Shown here piece after piece: positions 13,151 to 24,959 of a stretch of DNA of 64,000 nucleotides (its first letter is position 1; every line of letters starts with the position of its first letter). Origin of the DNA: Adineta vaga (Eukaryota > Rotifera); contig CP075492.1 in NCBI GenBank assembly GCA_021613535.1, forward strand, positions 3,596,001-3,660,000, in the 5' to 3' direction. The notes under the pieces were generated by a model. That model was given only the letters and a program-made list of their open reading frames with translations. It had not been told where the DNA came from and did not search any database. A program made the translations under genes and the position numbers.

Positions 13151-14564
13151 ATGTTACGTAGTCAATCATTTTTCAAGATGGTATTTGTAATTGGACTATT
13201 AATATGCATATTAATAGGTATTATCATGTTTTCAATATATTACGCTCAACAAGGTAATGAATAAACGAATAGGACTAAGCAAAATAATGATCTACTTCGA
13301 TTATACATATTTCATAGATTCGACGACAGATATGTCAGTGATTAATAATTCGAATACAACAATATACACAACAATAGCAACATCTTGGAGCTCATCGGGT
13401 TAGGTCAATAGCGAACTTCATGTTTTAAATATTGTCAATTAATTTATATCTCTAGAAGCTCCATGTCGACCTCAATTCGAACAACTCTCAATTAATGCAT
13501 CGTGTTCCACAATCTATTCATATACAGGTGCCGTGGCTGATATAAATGCTGATAATCGAGCTGATTTGATCTTTTACTGCACTGATAATTGGACATTAAA
13601 TGTCCTACTTGGGAATGGCAACAATAATACATTTCAAGAATCGATCATATATTCATTAGACAATGTTCAATGGATCCTTCATATTCGTGCTAACGATATA
13701 AACAATGATGGTCAAGTCGATCTTATATTAGGTCATACTATTAACTGGATTCCACATATTAGTATTTTGTTTGGTAATAGTAATGGAACGTTTCAAACAC
13801 AAAATATCCAATCCTTCGCCTTAAACAACGCCCCAGCAGCCATCATTGTAGCTCATCTTAATAACGACAAAAACTTGGATATCGTCATTTCGATTGCAAC
13901 TGATAATAATGTTTATGTGTATTTTGGAGATGGGAATGGAGCATTTCCATCACAATTAACATTGTATATAGGATACAATAGTTTTCAGCAAGGATTAGTC
14001 GTGGGTAATTTTAATACAGATAGTTATTTGGATATTGCTATAATGAACGTAAATGATCTTCATATTCATATATTTTTTGCAAATAATGATGGAAGCGTTT
14101 GGTCGCATAAATGGTTTTTCACTACAATCGCTTCTCATCAGTATAGTATAATTGCCGGTGATTTTGATGATAACAATCAAACTGATATTATTTGTTTTTA
14201 TAATTGGTTAAATACTGTCTCTATTTTATATCGATATCATAATGATACTTTTCATAGTGATGAGCAGATAATTATGGAATCTTCTATGATAGTCGGTTCA
14301 ATGGCTGTAGGTGATTTAAATGGAGATCAACATTTAGATATCGTTATTAGCATCATTTCTCCATATGGAATTCATTCTCTGCAAGGAAATGGGAATGGAA
14401 ATTTTCAAGCACAAATTATATATTCAAGTGAAATTAAAGGTAATGGAATGTGGAATGATGTTCATGATTTGAATAATGATAATTGTCAAGATATAATTAA
14501 TATCAATACGGATTCTAACATCATAGATATACTATTGAATACATGCGAATGTTCTACACATTAG
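13151..14564 (+). CDS. Membrane-anchored FG-GAP/VCBS beta-propeller protein or C-terminal part of the 8157-14564 fusion
   Basis: Exons (13141 or 13151)-13253, 13318-13398 and 13456-14564. A hydrophobic anchor (MVFVIGLLICILIGIIMFSI) is followed by a Ser/Thr/Asn-rich stalk, then about six FG-GAP/VCBS-like repeats such as DINNDGQVDLILGH, DLNGDQHLDIVIS and LNNDKNLDIVIS, each with a calcium-loop-like DxNxDxxxD element and a following FGxxNGxFQ. These repeats form integrin-alpha-like propellers. Orientation (short N-terminus, TM, stalk, propeller) places the propeller outside. A separate gene would have only 58 bp upstream after module 3's stop, so joining by the 13089-13140 intron or trans-splicing is likely. 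It ends with a short cysteine-containing tail (NTCECSTH). Confidence 0.75.
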
Positions 14565-15285
14565 ACTATTTCAGAAACTTGAAAAACGGAATTACTGTCT
14601 GAAATAACATCTGACAGCAGATCAATAATGGAAAACTTTATTCGTATTGCTTTGTCAATACTTTATATATTGTCTGCTTTACAATAATACCTCACACATA
14701 TCGTAAAATTTTCTATTTTATTACATTATTTATCATTACAGGCATATCTCAAAGTAATTTTTATTTTAATCACTAATACTTTTGCTTTAGAATAAAAATA
14801 ACAATGCAATAAGAGTACAATTGTAGATCCAAAAGAATAATCAGCCACCCTCAAGGTTCAATCAATTGATGAGAATTCTTGAAAGATTCGTTTCATCGAG
14901 AATGTTGAAGTCTGATTAGAAAATCATAGTTATCTTTTCATATATCTGTTGAATAAGGTCAACATATAACTTTGAGTTTCGTTAGTTGAGTGTAAATAAC
15001 AAAGCAACATGTTAACATCAGTTTGAATATTTTCGCTTGTTCATTCAGAAATTTAATCAAATATCAAGATTTTAATTCAACGAAGATTTCTGTCGCAAAT
15101 TAAATTCGTTATCAAATCAAAACAGTATTTCTTGAGGTTGTCATTTCAATTAAAAACAATTCTTTTTTTTTCAGATAAAAGCCGATTTTGTAAGAAATGT
15201 TTGAAAAAGAATTTATTTTTTTTTGCTAAAATCGAATCAAGAAAAATTGTTTTTTTATCAAGTCTTTTCGTTTGAAATGCAAAGT
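14565..15285. other. Intergenic between convergent genes
   Basis: AT-rich sequence between the FG-GAP gene and the 3' end of NHL copy B on the other strand. It contains AATAAA-like motifs near 14792 but no supported coding frame. Confidence 0.5.
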
Positions 15286-17458
15286 TCATTTCATTGATTT
15301 TTTATCAAATCGAACGATTCGATTATTTCCACGATCTGAAACATAAAGATTTCCTTCAAAATCAAATGATAAACCAACGGAACTATTCAATTGATTTAAT
15401 TCACTTCCTCCTCTGTTTCCACCAACAACAATCTCTCCTTCTTCATCTCCTTCACACCATCGCATTATTCGATTATTCCCACAATCTGCCACATAGATTT
15501 GATTCCATTCATCAACAAACAATCCTTCAGGTTGATTCAGTTGATTGAGATTGTTTCCTTCACCATTTCCTCCAGCCGCAACAATTCCTTCCTTCGCATC
15601 TTTTTTCCATTTCATCACACGATGATTTAAACAATCTGAAACATAAAGAGATTGATCTTTACCAACAAAGATGAAAGTAGGAGAGTTGAGTTGATTTCTT
15701 TGATTTCCCTTTCCATTTCCACCTGCCACTAATGTTCCTTCTTTGTTTTCATTAATCTTTTCTAACTTCCATTTTCTCACCTCATTCTTCTCATCGTCAG
15801 AAACATAAATAAATCCATGTTGACCCATTTTTAAACCAGAACAACGAATATTTTGAATGAGAATTTGTTGTTGTTGATCTCTTGACCATTGCATCACTCG
15901 TCTGTTCCACCGATCAGCAATTATGAGTGAATGATTTCGTTGATCAACAATCACATCTATTGGTCTATTCAATTGATCTATTCGATTTCCTTGTTCATTT
16001 CCACCTGCAATGATTTGTCCTTGTTTTCCATCACATTTCCATTTAACAATACGATGGTTCCCCAAATCAGCAATGAAAATGGTTTTGTTTTCATCAACAA
16101 GGATTCCGTAAGGATTGGAAAGGTGATTTAATTGATTTCGACTTCCATTTTCTCCCACAACAATTGTTCCATTTTGTTGAAATTTCGTTTCTAAACAAAG
16201 AAAATGAAAAGTTTATTTTTTCGTGTTTTAATCAAATGAAAATTCGAGAAAAAGAAGTTTGATTTGAATTAAATCATTTCGAATTTCTGGAAATTTCAGA
16301 TTAAAAATTGAACTTTGAAGAAAAGAAAAGATTTGAAATTGATGAAAAAACCAATGATCTACTTTTTGATTTGCTCTGTGATTTCATTGAAAACTAAATT
16401 ATGAAGAAAAAGAAAAAAAAGAAAATCTTTTGAATCGATTATTTTAATTTTAATTCTATATATTAACATATCTATTTTCTCTCTTTTACTTAATTTTTCA
16501 TTATCCTATAAATGTTTAATTGAACCACAGACCAAGAATAAAATGTTTATAAGGGTGAATATGGTAAAATAAAATAAAATAAAGAAGAAAAGACATTGAA
16601 TTATCGAAGAAACGAAATTGTGAAAAGAATTAAAGATTTATCACAATTCGAAGGATAAAGACAAATATCAAAAGATTAGTAAACTAAAAAGATTAAATTA
16701 ATCTAACTTATTTACAGACGATGTTTTTCATTTATTTTTCCACTTTGAACATGAAATATCAAAGTTTTTCTTAATCATTCGACTGAAGAACATAAAAATA
16801 CATTGAATTTCATGTTATAATAGTTTCACTTGTCTTTTCGTTTTTAATTAGAAAATAAAGATCTTTTTTGGGCATGAGTTTAAAATCAGTTTTTCATTTG
16901 AATAAGATAAGAATTCAAAACTTTCAGCTTACCCTTTCTTGAAATAACTGAAATTTCATTAAGAAATCCTTGACGATGTTCTTGGATTGAAATATTTGAT
17001 GGATTAGTCAGTTCTTCAGTCATTTTAATTAATTTTCTTCTTAAATCATTCAAATCAATTTCATTAAATTCATTTTCTTGTTGAATTTCTTTGATTTGTT
17101 CACTTAATTTACTTAGTTTTTGTTCGATGTCTTTAAACGATGTTTTGGAATGTTCAATAACATTTTGTCGACATTTTTCAGCTGTTTGTTGAATAATTTG
17201 AATGGAATTTGTTTCCCATTGATCAATTTGTTTGATCAATGAATGATTTATTGGATTTTGTTTTTGATCGTTCATCATATGTCTAAATTGATCATAATCA
17301 TTGATAATCGAATGGAATTCCTCATTTAATACTTGATAATGTTCACTCCAGTCGGTTTGACAAAATTCCTTTAAACAACCTTGACATTGAGTTATAATTT
17401 TTTTATATTTTTTACATGTGAAACATTGTTTTGTATTATTTGCCATAGCCATTTGCAA
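15286..17458 (-). CDS. B-box/coiled-coil/NHL protein, copy B (TRIM-like without RING)
   Basis: Exon 1 is 17458-16933 and exon 2 is 16190-15286; a 741-bp GT-AG intron joins them in phase 1 to give 476 residues. Residues ~10-45 form a B-box-like zinc finger (CFTCKKYKKIITQCQGC..FCQTDWSEH), followed by a ~120-residue coiled coil (NHSLIKQIDQWETNSIQIIQ, ..KLSKLSEQIKEIQQENEFNE). Exon 2 encodes six NHL blades (..QIYVADCGNNRIMRWC..). The order B-box, coiled coil, NHL matches TRIM-NHL proteins that lack RING (Brat-like), which bind RNA or act as scaffolds. The start is the MQMAMANN methionine; two further in-frame ATGs lie within five codons. It lies head-to-head with copy C, with homologous upstream DNA. 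All zinc-ligand Cys/His residues and the frame are intact. Confidence 0.8.
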
Positions 17459-17738
17459 GAAAGAGAAGTTTTAAAACTGAAAATGAAAAGATTCATGTTG
17501 ATGGAGATAAGAATAAAATGCGTCAAAGTCAATAATAATAATAAGATATAAAATATGTTGGCAAATTAATATGGATGTGTCGTATTTTTATATTATCTGA
17601 TTATCTTCCTTTTTATCGTAAAAACACATATTTATTGTTGAAAAATCATCTGAAACGAAAGAATGTATATTCGATCATTTTCGACATATGAATATAGCGA
17701 TTGGGGACAAGCTCGTGAAAAATCTCTTTGAATCATAA

Positions 17739-17788
17739 GGGTTGGTGTGGGTGTGTAGGATAAGGTAATATACCCATACCCAGACCCA
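17739..17788. repeat. G-rich/C-rich imperfect inverted tract
   Basis: GGGTTGGTGTGGGTGTGTAG is followed after about 14 bp by ATACCCATACCCAGACCC, so the tract could fold as an imperfect hairpin. Similar tract pairs occur at 45031-45107, 47134-47168 and 51939-51976. Confidence 0.5.
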
Positions 17789-18439
17789 AATTTCAACGAA
17801 GGATCAATTTCTTCAAGATAGTCATGTATTGCTCTAATACTATACCATGAGAATCTGCAATAAGTTCACGATCACACAAGAACTATTCGTTTATATTTTT
17901 CAAATGCTTTCTTTTTTATATCATTTCACACTTTCTTCATATTCATGCTTTGGCTGAATGATATTATCAAGTAAATTATAACAAACAGTTGTATTTTCTT
18001 AATCATAACGATAACCTGATACGATTTAGTAATCTATCCACGGAAAGATGATCGTATATCTCTGCTAAATCTACTCGACCCATTATTCTTACATTGTATG
18101 ATTTAATGTAATCAATGAATTATCATCACCAAGATTTGCTATTCAACAAAGTAATAATGATACATTTGATATTTTCATTTTTCAACAAGACGAAATTCAC
18201 GTAACTAAAAAATACTTCTCGTTCTTTCTCGGGAAAATTAACTTTTTGAACTTATATTTACAAATGGTATAGTTTCATGAAGTTTTGTAGGATCTCATCA
18301 AAGACAAATTCTCTTAGATTTCGATTGATAATTGTTGATAGACAAGATTTTATCAGAACTTTATTTTCATCTTCATCAAAATCGATAGTAGAATCGTCAT
18401 ACAGAAATTATAACATGAAATATTTCATTGATAAATATT

Positions 18440-18600
18440 AAACGTAACTTATATGATTTACTTGAATGAAACTTTTGATCTATATTCTTCATCTAAATGT
18501 TGATTATAACAATAAATATAAACTGATTTGATACTTTTAATATCATAAATATTTCCAATCAATTCCCAGTGATAATATTTGATTGTTTTTAAATAGATCA
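18440..18600 (-). pseudogene. Remnant resembling the N-terminal region of bdelloid ART/TPR proteins
   Basis: On the minus strand a short frame reads YYHWELIGNIYDIKSIKSVY and then IYCYNQHLDEEYRS before a stop. The block IKSIKSVYIYC resembles the SIYIFC-x-N element I associate with N-terminal regions of bdelloid ADP-ribosyltransferase/TPR proteins. No start, no flanking exons and nearby stops suggest a decayed fragment. The family assignment is weak. Confidence 0.28.
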
Positions 18601-20168
18601 TTCAACTGTTTGATTTTCTATCTTTGTAAATATGTTTGTATCGATCCCATAGAATTGCATCAACAGATAAATAATCTTTCGCTTCCTCTTTCGAGCTTTG
18701 CAACATCAATCATATCACTTAAAAAAAATAAATTCGTTATTTATTTATATTTGTCTAAACAAAATCTGTTTTTATTTGTATCACATTTTATGCACATAAA
18801 CGGCATGGAACTTGGAAGAGAAATAATCTTAAATAAAAGAACGAAATTATCCACACTCAAAGCAACAATTTGTGAAAGAAAAAACGTCAATAGATTATGA
18901 ATATTTCACGTTTTTATTCTTATTCGAAAGCAAATTCTTTTTGTTACTTCAAACTGAAGTTATTTCACGACATTAGGTATGAATATGAATATTTGATTTT
19001 CTGACCATCGAATCAATTGATGATGTTTAGTACCTATTGGACGGACTCGACGAATATTTCTTAATGATAGGAAGAAATCTAATCTGTAATTATCATAAAT
19101 GAACATTCAGTGAATTATAAATAAATATCGATCATTAAAAACAAAAAAAAATCATCATTTACTTTATATTTAAAAAGGAATTAAAAACTATTTAACTATA
19201 AATTCCAAAGTGTTGAAAATATTGTCATTGATGCACGAAGTTTTGTTTTTATTCTTTATGATTTATACAATTTGAATGAAAGAATGATCGTATAATTATT
19301 ATTAAGATTAAATATGAAAGAAAGAAATGAAATATAACAATGATGAATATAATTCAAATGTTAAGTGATATTTCAATTACAATTTAGTTATAACATTTTA
19401 ATAAATTTAAAGTAGAAATCATTGTTTATTTGTAGATCAGTGGAATATATTTATTTTATGATCGTTCGAATAAACAATTCATTTTTCAAGAATCTTGTCA
19501 ATAGAATAAATCATTAAAATGAAAAGCACATCGTTTATTCTCGCACTATTATTTCAAGTATTTGCACGATGTTTTTTTTCAAAAACAGTACTTCTCAAAG
19601 TTTTACCTTCTATACTTATAATGAAGTAATGCGATAAGTTGTATCACAACAGATAGTAATTTAGTTAAATTGTTCATTGATGAAAATTGAAATATCGATT
19701 ATTTTATTGAGAGAAAGATTTTGTTTACATAAATGTAATTAGTATAATTTCATAAAAGTGATACTAAACTTCAACAGTTGTTTGTCAGTTAGAATCTGCT
19801 CTTCATTTACTTCAAAACGCTACACTCATTCCATGATTTAAAAAAATATTTGGTCATATACTTCGTGAGATGATAGAAAAAACAATTGTTCTATTAGTCG
19901 ATGTTTTCATTGTCAATATCTCGTATTTTACTGTTCATCCATTTTATAAACGACAATTATTATAATGATTCACTTCTGAAGAATATCGTATCAATATATA
20001 AAGAGAAAATGAAATACAAAGTTTCAATCAGCAAAGTAAATAAATATGCTTTAGAATTCTACGAAAAAAATGACTGGTAAAGGGTTAGATGATTCACATG
20101 CCGTTACATATAATTATGATTCAATAACCTATGTCAATTTGTGATTGAACGACGAACGTAAAGTTATC

Positions 20169-22149
20169 TAATAGGGGAAATATTTATTTTTTTTATTTTA
20201 TTGTGCAAGTAACATGTTGACCAATTGGTCCTTGCAGTACCAGGTTATGAGCTGTCAAGGATAGAGAGAAAAAGAAAAAAATATATATATATATGAATAC
20301 AAGATAGCGAGCGAGACTAATTGCAGAGAAGAGAAGAGACAGCGGCCATAGATGAGATCAACAATAAGGACACACAGAAGAAGAAATTTTTAACAAAGAT
20401 AGCAAGACTAAAGAATGAATCAATAACGATTAGACATATGAAGCAGGAAGAACCAGGAGAATAATAATTATCATAACGAGATTGACAAAGAAGAAATTAT
20501 GGGAAAGAGCAAAGAGCAGAATAGATGAATAGCTATATAGCAGGTGAAAAGACAGTTTAGAATGTTTCGGGAAAAGCACCAAGGATACTAACATCGTGAA
20601 TGTCATAATCTATGATCGATTCGTTTTGGGGTATACTAGAACACCATGCTACGCACTTTTCTATCAATGTGGTGTGACTGTGAAATCGTTTGGTTCTGTG
20701 AACTCCCTTAACCGGGAGTTTTCTATCAAGCCACAGTTCACGAAATAGGTTCAGATTAGCTTGTTCTCGAGTCGACCATCTGTTGTGTCTGCTAGAGCTA
20801 TGAGAAACTTATCCCAGTAAGCTTTAGCACGATCCTCGAGCGATTTTTCGTTTAGGGCAAAAGCGATGAGCTCGTTGCTGAAATGCATGCAGCGAAAAAC
20901 TCTCCTGAGGCAGACAAAGTAGAAATGATTCAGATCGTGCTGCTGTTTTTCGGTGAACAATGGGTAGATCGGGAGTAGCCAGACAAAAAGAGGGTACACA
21001 TATGAAAAGAAGAGAATGCGACGCAGAGAAGGTGAAGTGCGGTTATACATTCGAAATGAATTAATTAATGCAACTCTCTGCCTAATCTTAAGTGTGTATT
21101 TTTCTAATAAAAGACCGAAACCAATTTTGGGTGTGACGTAATAACCGAGATATTTAAATTGCTTAGTCCATTCAATGGGATGCTCACCGCAATTGAGGTT
21201 GAACTTTGGATTACCAATAGCTCTAGCGGAGAATATTGCTTGGGTTTTGTTGTAATTCAAGGGTTGAACAGTCAGTACAGAGTAGAACTCTAGTTCATCA
21301 AAAAAGATTTGAAGTTTCTTTTCAAGATTCAGACATTGGTTAGAATATTTCATTCCAATTGAACCACCTAGGATGGCCGCAAGGTCGTCTGCGAACATGA
21401 AGCTTAAGCAAGAATTTAAATGTTCACTCATATCAGAGTGGTAGCAGATAAAGAGAGTCGGGGTGAAGCAAGACCCTTGAGGTCCACCCCTAAAGATGTC
21501 AAACCATCTTGAGCGTTTACCATTAATTTCGATGAAAGCGCGTCTATTTCTTAACCACGTGTTAATCCATTAACGATAATTTTGAGAGATACCTAGCATT
21601 TTTAGTTTGCCCAGGCATCCGTCGTACCAGAGCGCATCGAAGGCGCTTTTGAAATCGACGAAAACGGAGGCGACTGGACAACCATTTGACATTAAACTAA
21701 GAACTTGATCGAAAAAAAGTAAAACTCTAGTTTGAAGACGAAATTGTGAACGAAAACCTGATTGGGAATCAGGAAGAAGACCTCTTCTCGAAAGAATAAC
21801 ATTAAATCTCGTCAGAAAAATCTTTTCATTAACTTTAAGGAAACAGTCTATTAGAGAAATTGGGCGCGTCATGTCTGGACTGCAGATATGGTCTTTCTTT
21901 GAAAGTAAAAGAACACGTGAGTCTTTCCATTTAGCAGGAAATACGCTGTTTGTGAAAGAATTGTTAAAAATTTTTTGTAATAACGACCAATACATTGATG
22001 GAAGAAACTTAAACATATGGTTAGAAAGACCATTTGGATCAAGCGATTTCTTTTTCTTACGAGAAAAGGCAACTTCTAGTACTTCATTGAGTTTGCACAT
22101 AGGAATGAGTTCATTTTCATTGTCCCAATCAGATAATAGGGGAAATATT
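20169..22149 (-). mobile_element. 5'-truncated non-LTR (LINE) retrotransposon with 16-bp target-site duplications
   Basis: The 16-bp sequence TAATAGGGGAAATATT occurs at 20169-20184 and again at 22134-22149, precisely bracketing a reverse-transcriptase-bearing segment. On the minus strand the element enters coding sequence directly at 22133 (5' truncation). It ends after ~560 bp of 3' UTR in an A-rich tail (plus-strand T-rich, 20185-20210) next to the left duplication. This is the structure expected of target-primed reverse transcription. The clade cannot be assigned by eye. The exact duplications imply a fairly recent insertion, although the coding region already has a stop. Confidence 0.85.
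20751..22133 (-). pseudogene. LINE reverse transcriptase, partial, one in-frame stop
   Basis: Read on the minus strand from 22133. RT blocks appear in order: RKKKKSLDPNGLSNHMFKFL, WKDSRVLLLSKK, RPISLIDCFLKV, LLPDSQSGFRSQF, SVFVDFKSAFDALWYDG (catalytic Asp block), an in-frame TAA at 21572-21570 just after GISQNYR, then WINTWLRNRRAFIEINGKR, RGGPQGSCFTPTLF and SFMFADDLAAILGG (the F-A-D-D catalytic motif). The thumb-like region follows up to the stop at 20751. Apart from the single TAA the frame is continuous. No endonuclease domain remains because of 5' truncation, so the copy cannot be autonomous. Confidence 0.85.
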
Positions 22150-22843
22150 ATAATCATATATATCAGATTTTTTTCTTTTTTAATTCTAAAAATCTTGAAA
22201 AAGAACAGAAAAGGATATTCGAATTATTTTCAATTTATCAATGTGAATCAAAATGATAATAAATATCAAAGAAGAAAAAAAATTCATCGATCAAATGCCA
22301 AGATTTTTACACAACAGAGTTTTAAAAAAAAGATCTTTATTGGGATAAAATCATTGAAATACATGGAAGTGTTGAAATCGGTCAATGAATGTAAGGATTA
22401 CGGCATAAAAGATACACTCTCAAGCTGAACTTGGACTCAAAAACTTGAGAATGTTCATTCAACTGGTGATTCGAGTTATTCGAAACAATAATTACGGAAC
22501 ATGTCTTTTATTCCCTTAAAAATGGCCAAGATTGTAGAATTTAATTTTCACTTGTGCACAAACCTCGTCGTAATTGAATATTTATAATTGAAAGAGATTT
22601 TTCAAGAGGCTATCCTTTATCGTTATATTTACATCATGAAAATGATCAAATATACATTCTTTTCTTTCATATGATTTTTCAATAGTAAATAATATGTTTT
22701 CATGATAAAAAGAAAGAGAATCAAATAATATTAAAATATGACTCGACCATCTTTATTTTCCAACATATTTTATATCTTATCATTGTTGACTTTCAAGCAT
22801 TTAATCTTCTCATTTTCAGTTTTATAACGTCTCTTTCTTACGA
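22150..22843. other. Upstream region of NHL copy C
   Basis: AT-rich, no gene. Roughly 22560-22843 is homologous to the reverse complement of 17459-17720 upstream of copy B, so it likely carries the promoter and 5' UTR shared by this family. Confidence 0.5.
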
Positions 22844-24562
22844 ATGGCTATGGCAAACAACACAACACAATGTTTCAAATGTCTGAAATATAAAAAAATT
22901 ACAACTCTTTGTAAAGGTTGTTCAAAAGAATTTTGTCAAACAGATTTCAATGAACATCGACAATCATTAAATGAAGAATTACATTCGATTATCAATGATT
23001 ATGATCAATTTAGACATACGATAAACGATCAAAAACAAAATCCAATAAATCATTCATTGATCAAACAAATTGATCAATGGCAAATGAATTCCATTCAAAT
23101 TATTCGACAAACAGCCGGAAAATGTCGACAAAATGTTTTAGAAAACTACAAAACATCTTTTAAAGACATCGAACAAAAGTTAAGTAAATTAAGTGAACAA
23201 ATCAAAGAAATTCAACAAGAAAATGAATTTAATGAAATTGATTTGAACGATTTAAAAGGAAAATTAAATCAAATGACTGAAGAACTGACTAATCCATCAA
23301 ATATTTCAATCCGAGAACATAATCAAGGATTTATTAAGGAAATTTCGATTGTTTCAAGTAAGAGAAAGTTGAAAGTTTTAAATTCTTATCTTTTTCAAAT
23401 GAAAAACTGATTTTAAACTGATGTCTAAAAAAGATCTTTATTTTCTAATTAAAAACGAAAAGACAAGTGAAACTATTATAACATGAAATTCAATGTATTT
23501 TTATGTTCTTCAGTCGCATGATTAGGGGAATCTTCGATACTCCGTATTTAAAGTGGAAAAATAAGTGAGAAAGATGAAAAAAAGATTTTCTATTTTCATT
23601 GATTTATTTCTTTATTCAAACATTCACAAAAATCAAAGGTTTCCTCTTTACTTTGTCTAGAAACAAAATTTCAACAAAAAGGAAAAATTGTTGCGGGAGG
23701 AAATGGAAATGGAAATCAATTAAATCAACTCTATCGTCCTCAAGGAATCTTTGTTAATGAAAACAAAACCATTTTCATTGCTGATTATTCGAATGATCGT
23801 ATTGTTGAATGGAAATGTGATGGAAAACAAGGACAAATCATTGCAGGTGGAAATGGACATGGAGAGAGAATAGATCAATTGAATTATCCATTAAATGTGA
23901 TTGTTGATCAACAAAATCATTCAATCATCATTGCTGATGGAGAGAACAGACGAGTGATGCAATGGTCACGAGATCAACAACAACAAATTCTCATTCAAAA
24001 TATTTATTGTTTTGGTTTAACAATGGATCAACATGGATTTATTTATGTTTCTGATGATTGTGAGAAGAATGAAGTGAGAAAATGGAAGTTAGAAAAAATT
24101 AATGAAAACAAAGAAGGAATATTAGTGGCAGGTGGAAATGGAAAAGGAAATCAACGAAATCAACTCAACTCTCCTACTTTCATCTTTGTTGGTAAAGATC
24201 AATCTCTTTATGTTTCAGATTGTTTAAATCATCGTGTGATGAAATGGAGAAAAGACGCGAAGGAAGGAATTGTTGTGGCTGGAGGAAATGGTGAAGGAAA
24301 CAGTCTCAATCAATTGAATTGTCCTCAAGGATTGTTTGTTGATGAATGGAATCAAATCTATGTGGCAGATTTGAGGAATAATCGAATAATGCGATGGTGT
24401 GAAGGAGATGAAGAAGGGGAGATTGTTGTTGGTGGAAATGGTGAAGGAAGTGAATCAAATCAACTGAATGGTCCCTTTGGTTTATCACTTGATTTTGAAG
24501 GAAATCTTTATGTTTCTGATTGTTGGAATCATCGAATCATTCGATTTGATAAAATTTATTGA
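22844..24562 (+). CDS. B-box/coiled-coil/NHL protein, copy C
   Basis: Exon 1 is 22844-23357 and exon 2 is 23661-24562, joined across a 303-bp GT-AG intron in phase 1 to give 471 residues. The zinc finger reads CFKCLKYKKITTLCKGC..FCQTDFNEH. The coiled coil closely matches copy B. Six NHL blades follow, the third lacking the GGNG strand as in all siblings. The donor has shifted relative to siblings: TCA-A/GTAAGA here against AAG-G/GTAAGC in copy B, shortening the protein by two codons while keeping phase. The exon 2 frame is open from the acceptor at 23660. It is divergently oriented from copy B, with the LINE inserted between them. Family role as for copy B: a RING-less TRIM-NHL-like scaffold or RNA-binding protein (inference). 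Confidence 0.8.
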
Positions 24563-24959
24563 AATGAACTCTCGATGAAAAACGAAAAGATCTAAGAAGA
24601 AACGAGACTTCTCTTGATTTGATTTTGAAAAAGAAAAGTTTTTTTTTAAATTTAAACGAAATTCAATCGAATGAAATTGTTTAAAAATCTGAATAAGCTA
24701 AGGCATTATCTCATTTAGCATTTGAAATAGATCACAACCACTAAATGTCGTTAATAATGGCCTTCTTCTTTCATGCCCGTCCAAAAGAATATTCGAAAGA
24801 GATAGAAATTTAATCTCGATTATCCTAAATTCTATAAAACTCTTTGATTCTCGAAGTAAAAGAACAAACAAAGGTAAATTTTATTCTTCAAATAACCATA
24901 AACTAAATGTTTTAGATTGAATTGAATCTGTTTGGTATCATAAATAAAAATTAATCGAA
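24563..24959. other. 3' flank of NHL copy C
   Basis: AT-rich sequence with no supported gene. It resembles, loosely, the 3' flanks of other NHL copies in its first ~100 bp. Confidence 0.4.

Larger units (their letters stand above)
17459..20168. other. Long AT-rich intergenic region between divergent NHL copies B and C
   Basis: The first ~250 bp (17459-17720) matches, in reverse, the region upstream of copy C (22560-22843), so promoters were duplicated with the genes. A G-rich/C-rich inverted tract lies at 17739-17788. A short ART-like remnant is listed at 18440-18600. The rest shows no supported gene. Confidence 0.5.

Noticed and set aside
18583-18900. 105-codon plus-strand frame
   Set aside because: Low-complexity Phe/Leu/Lys-rich, partly antisense to a remnant; no family resemblance.
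21871-22428. 185-codon open frame on the plus strand
   Set aside because: Its first part is antisense to the LINE reverse transcriptase and it crosses the right target-site duplication into AT-rich flank; not a gene.
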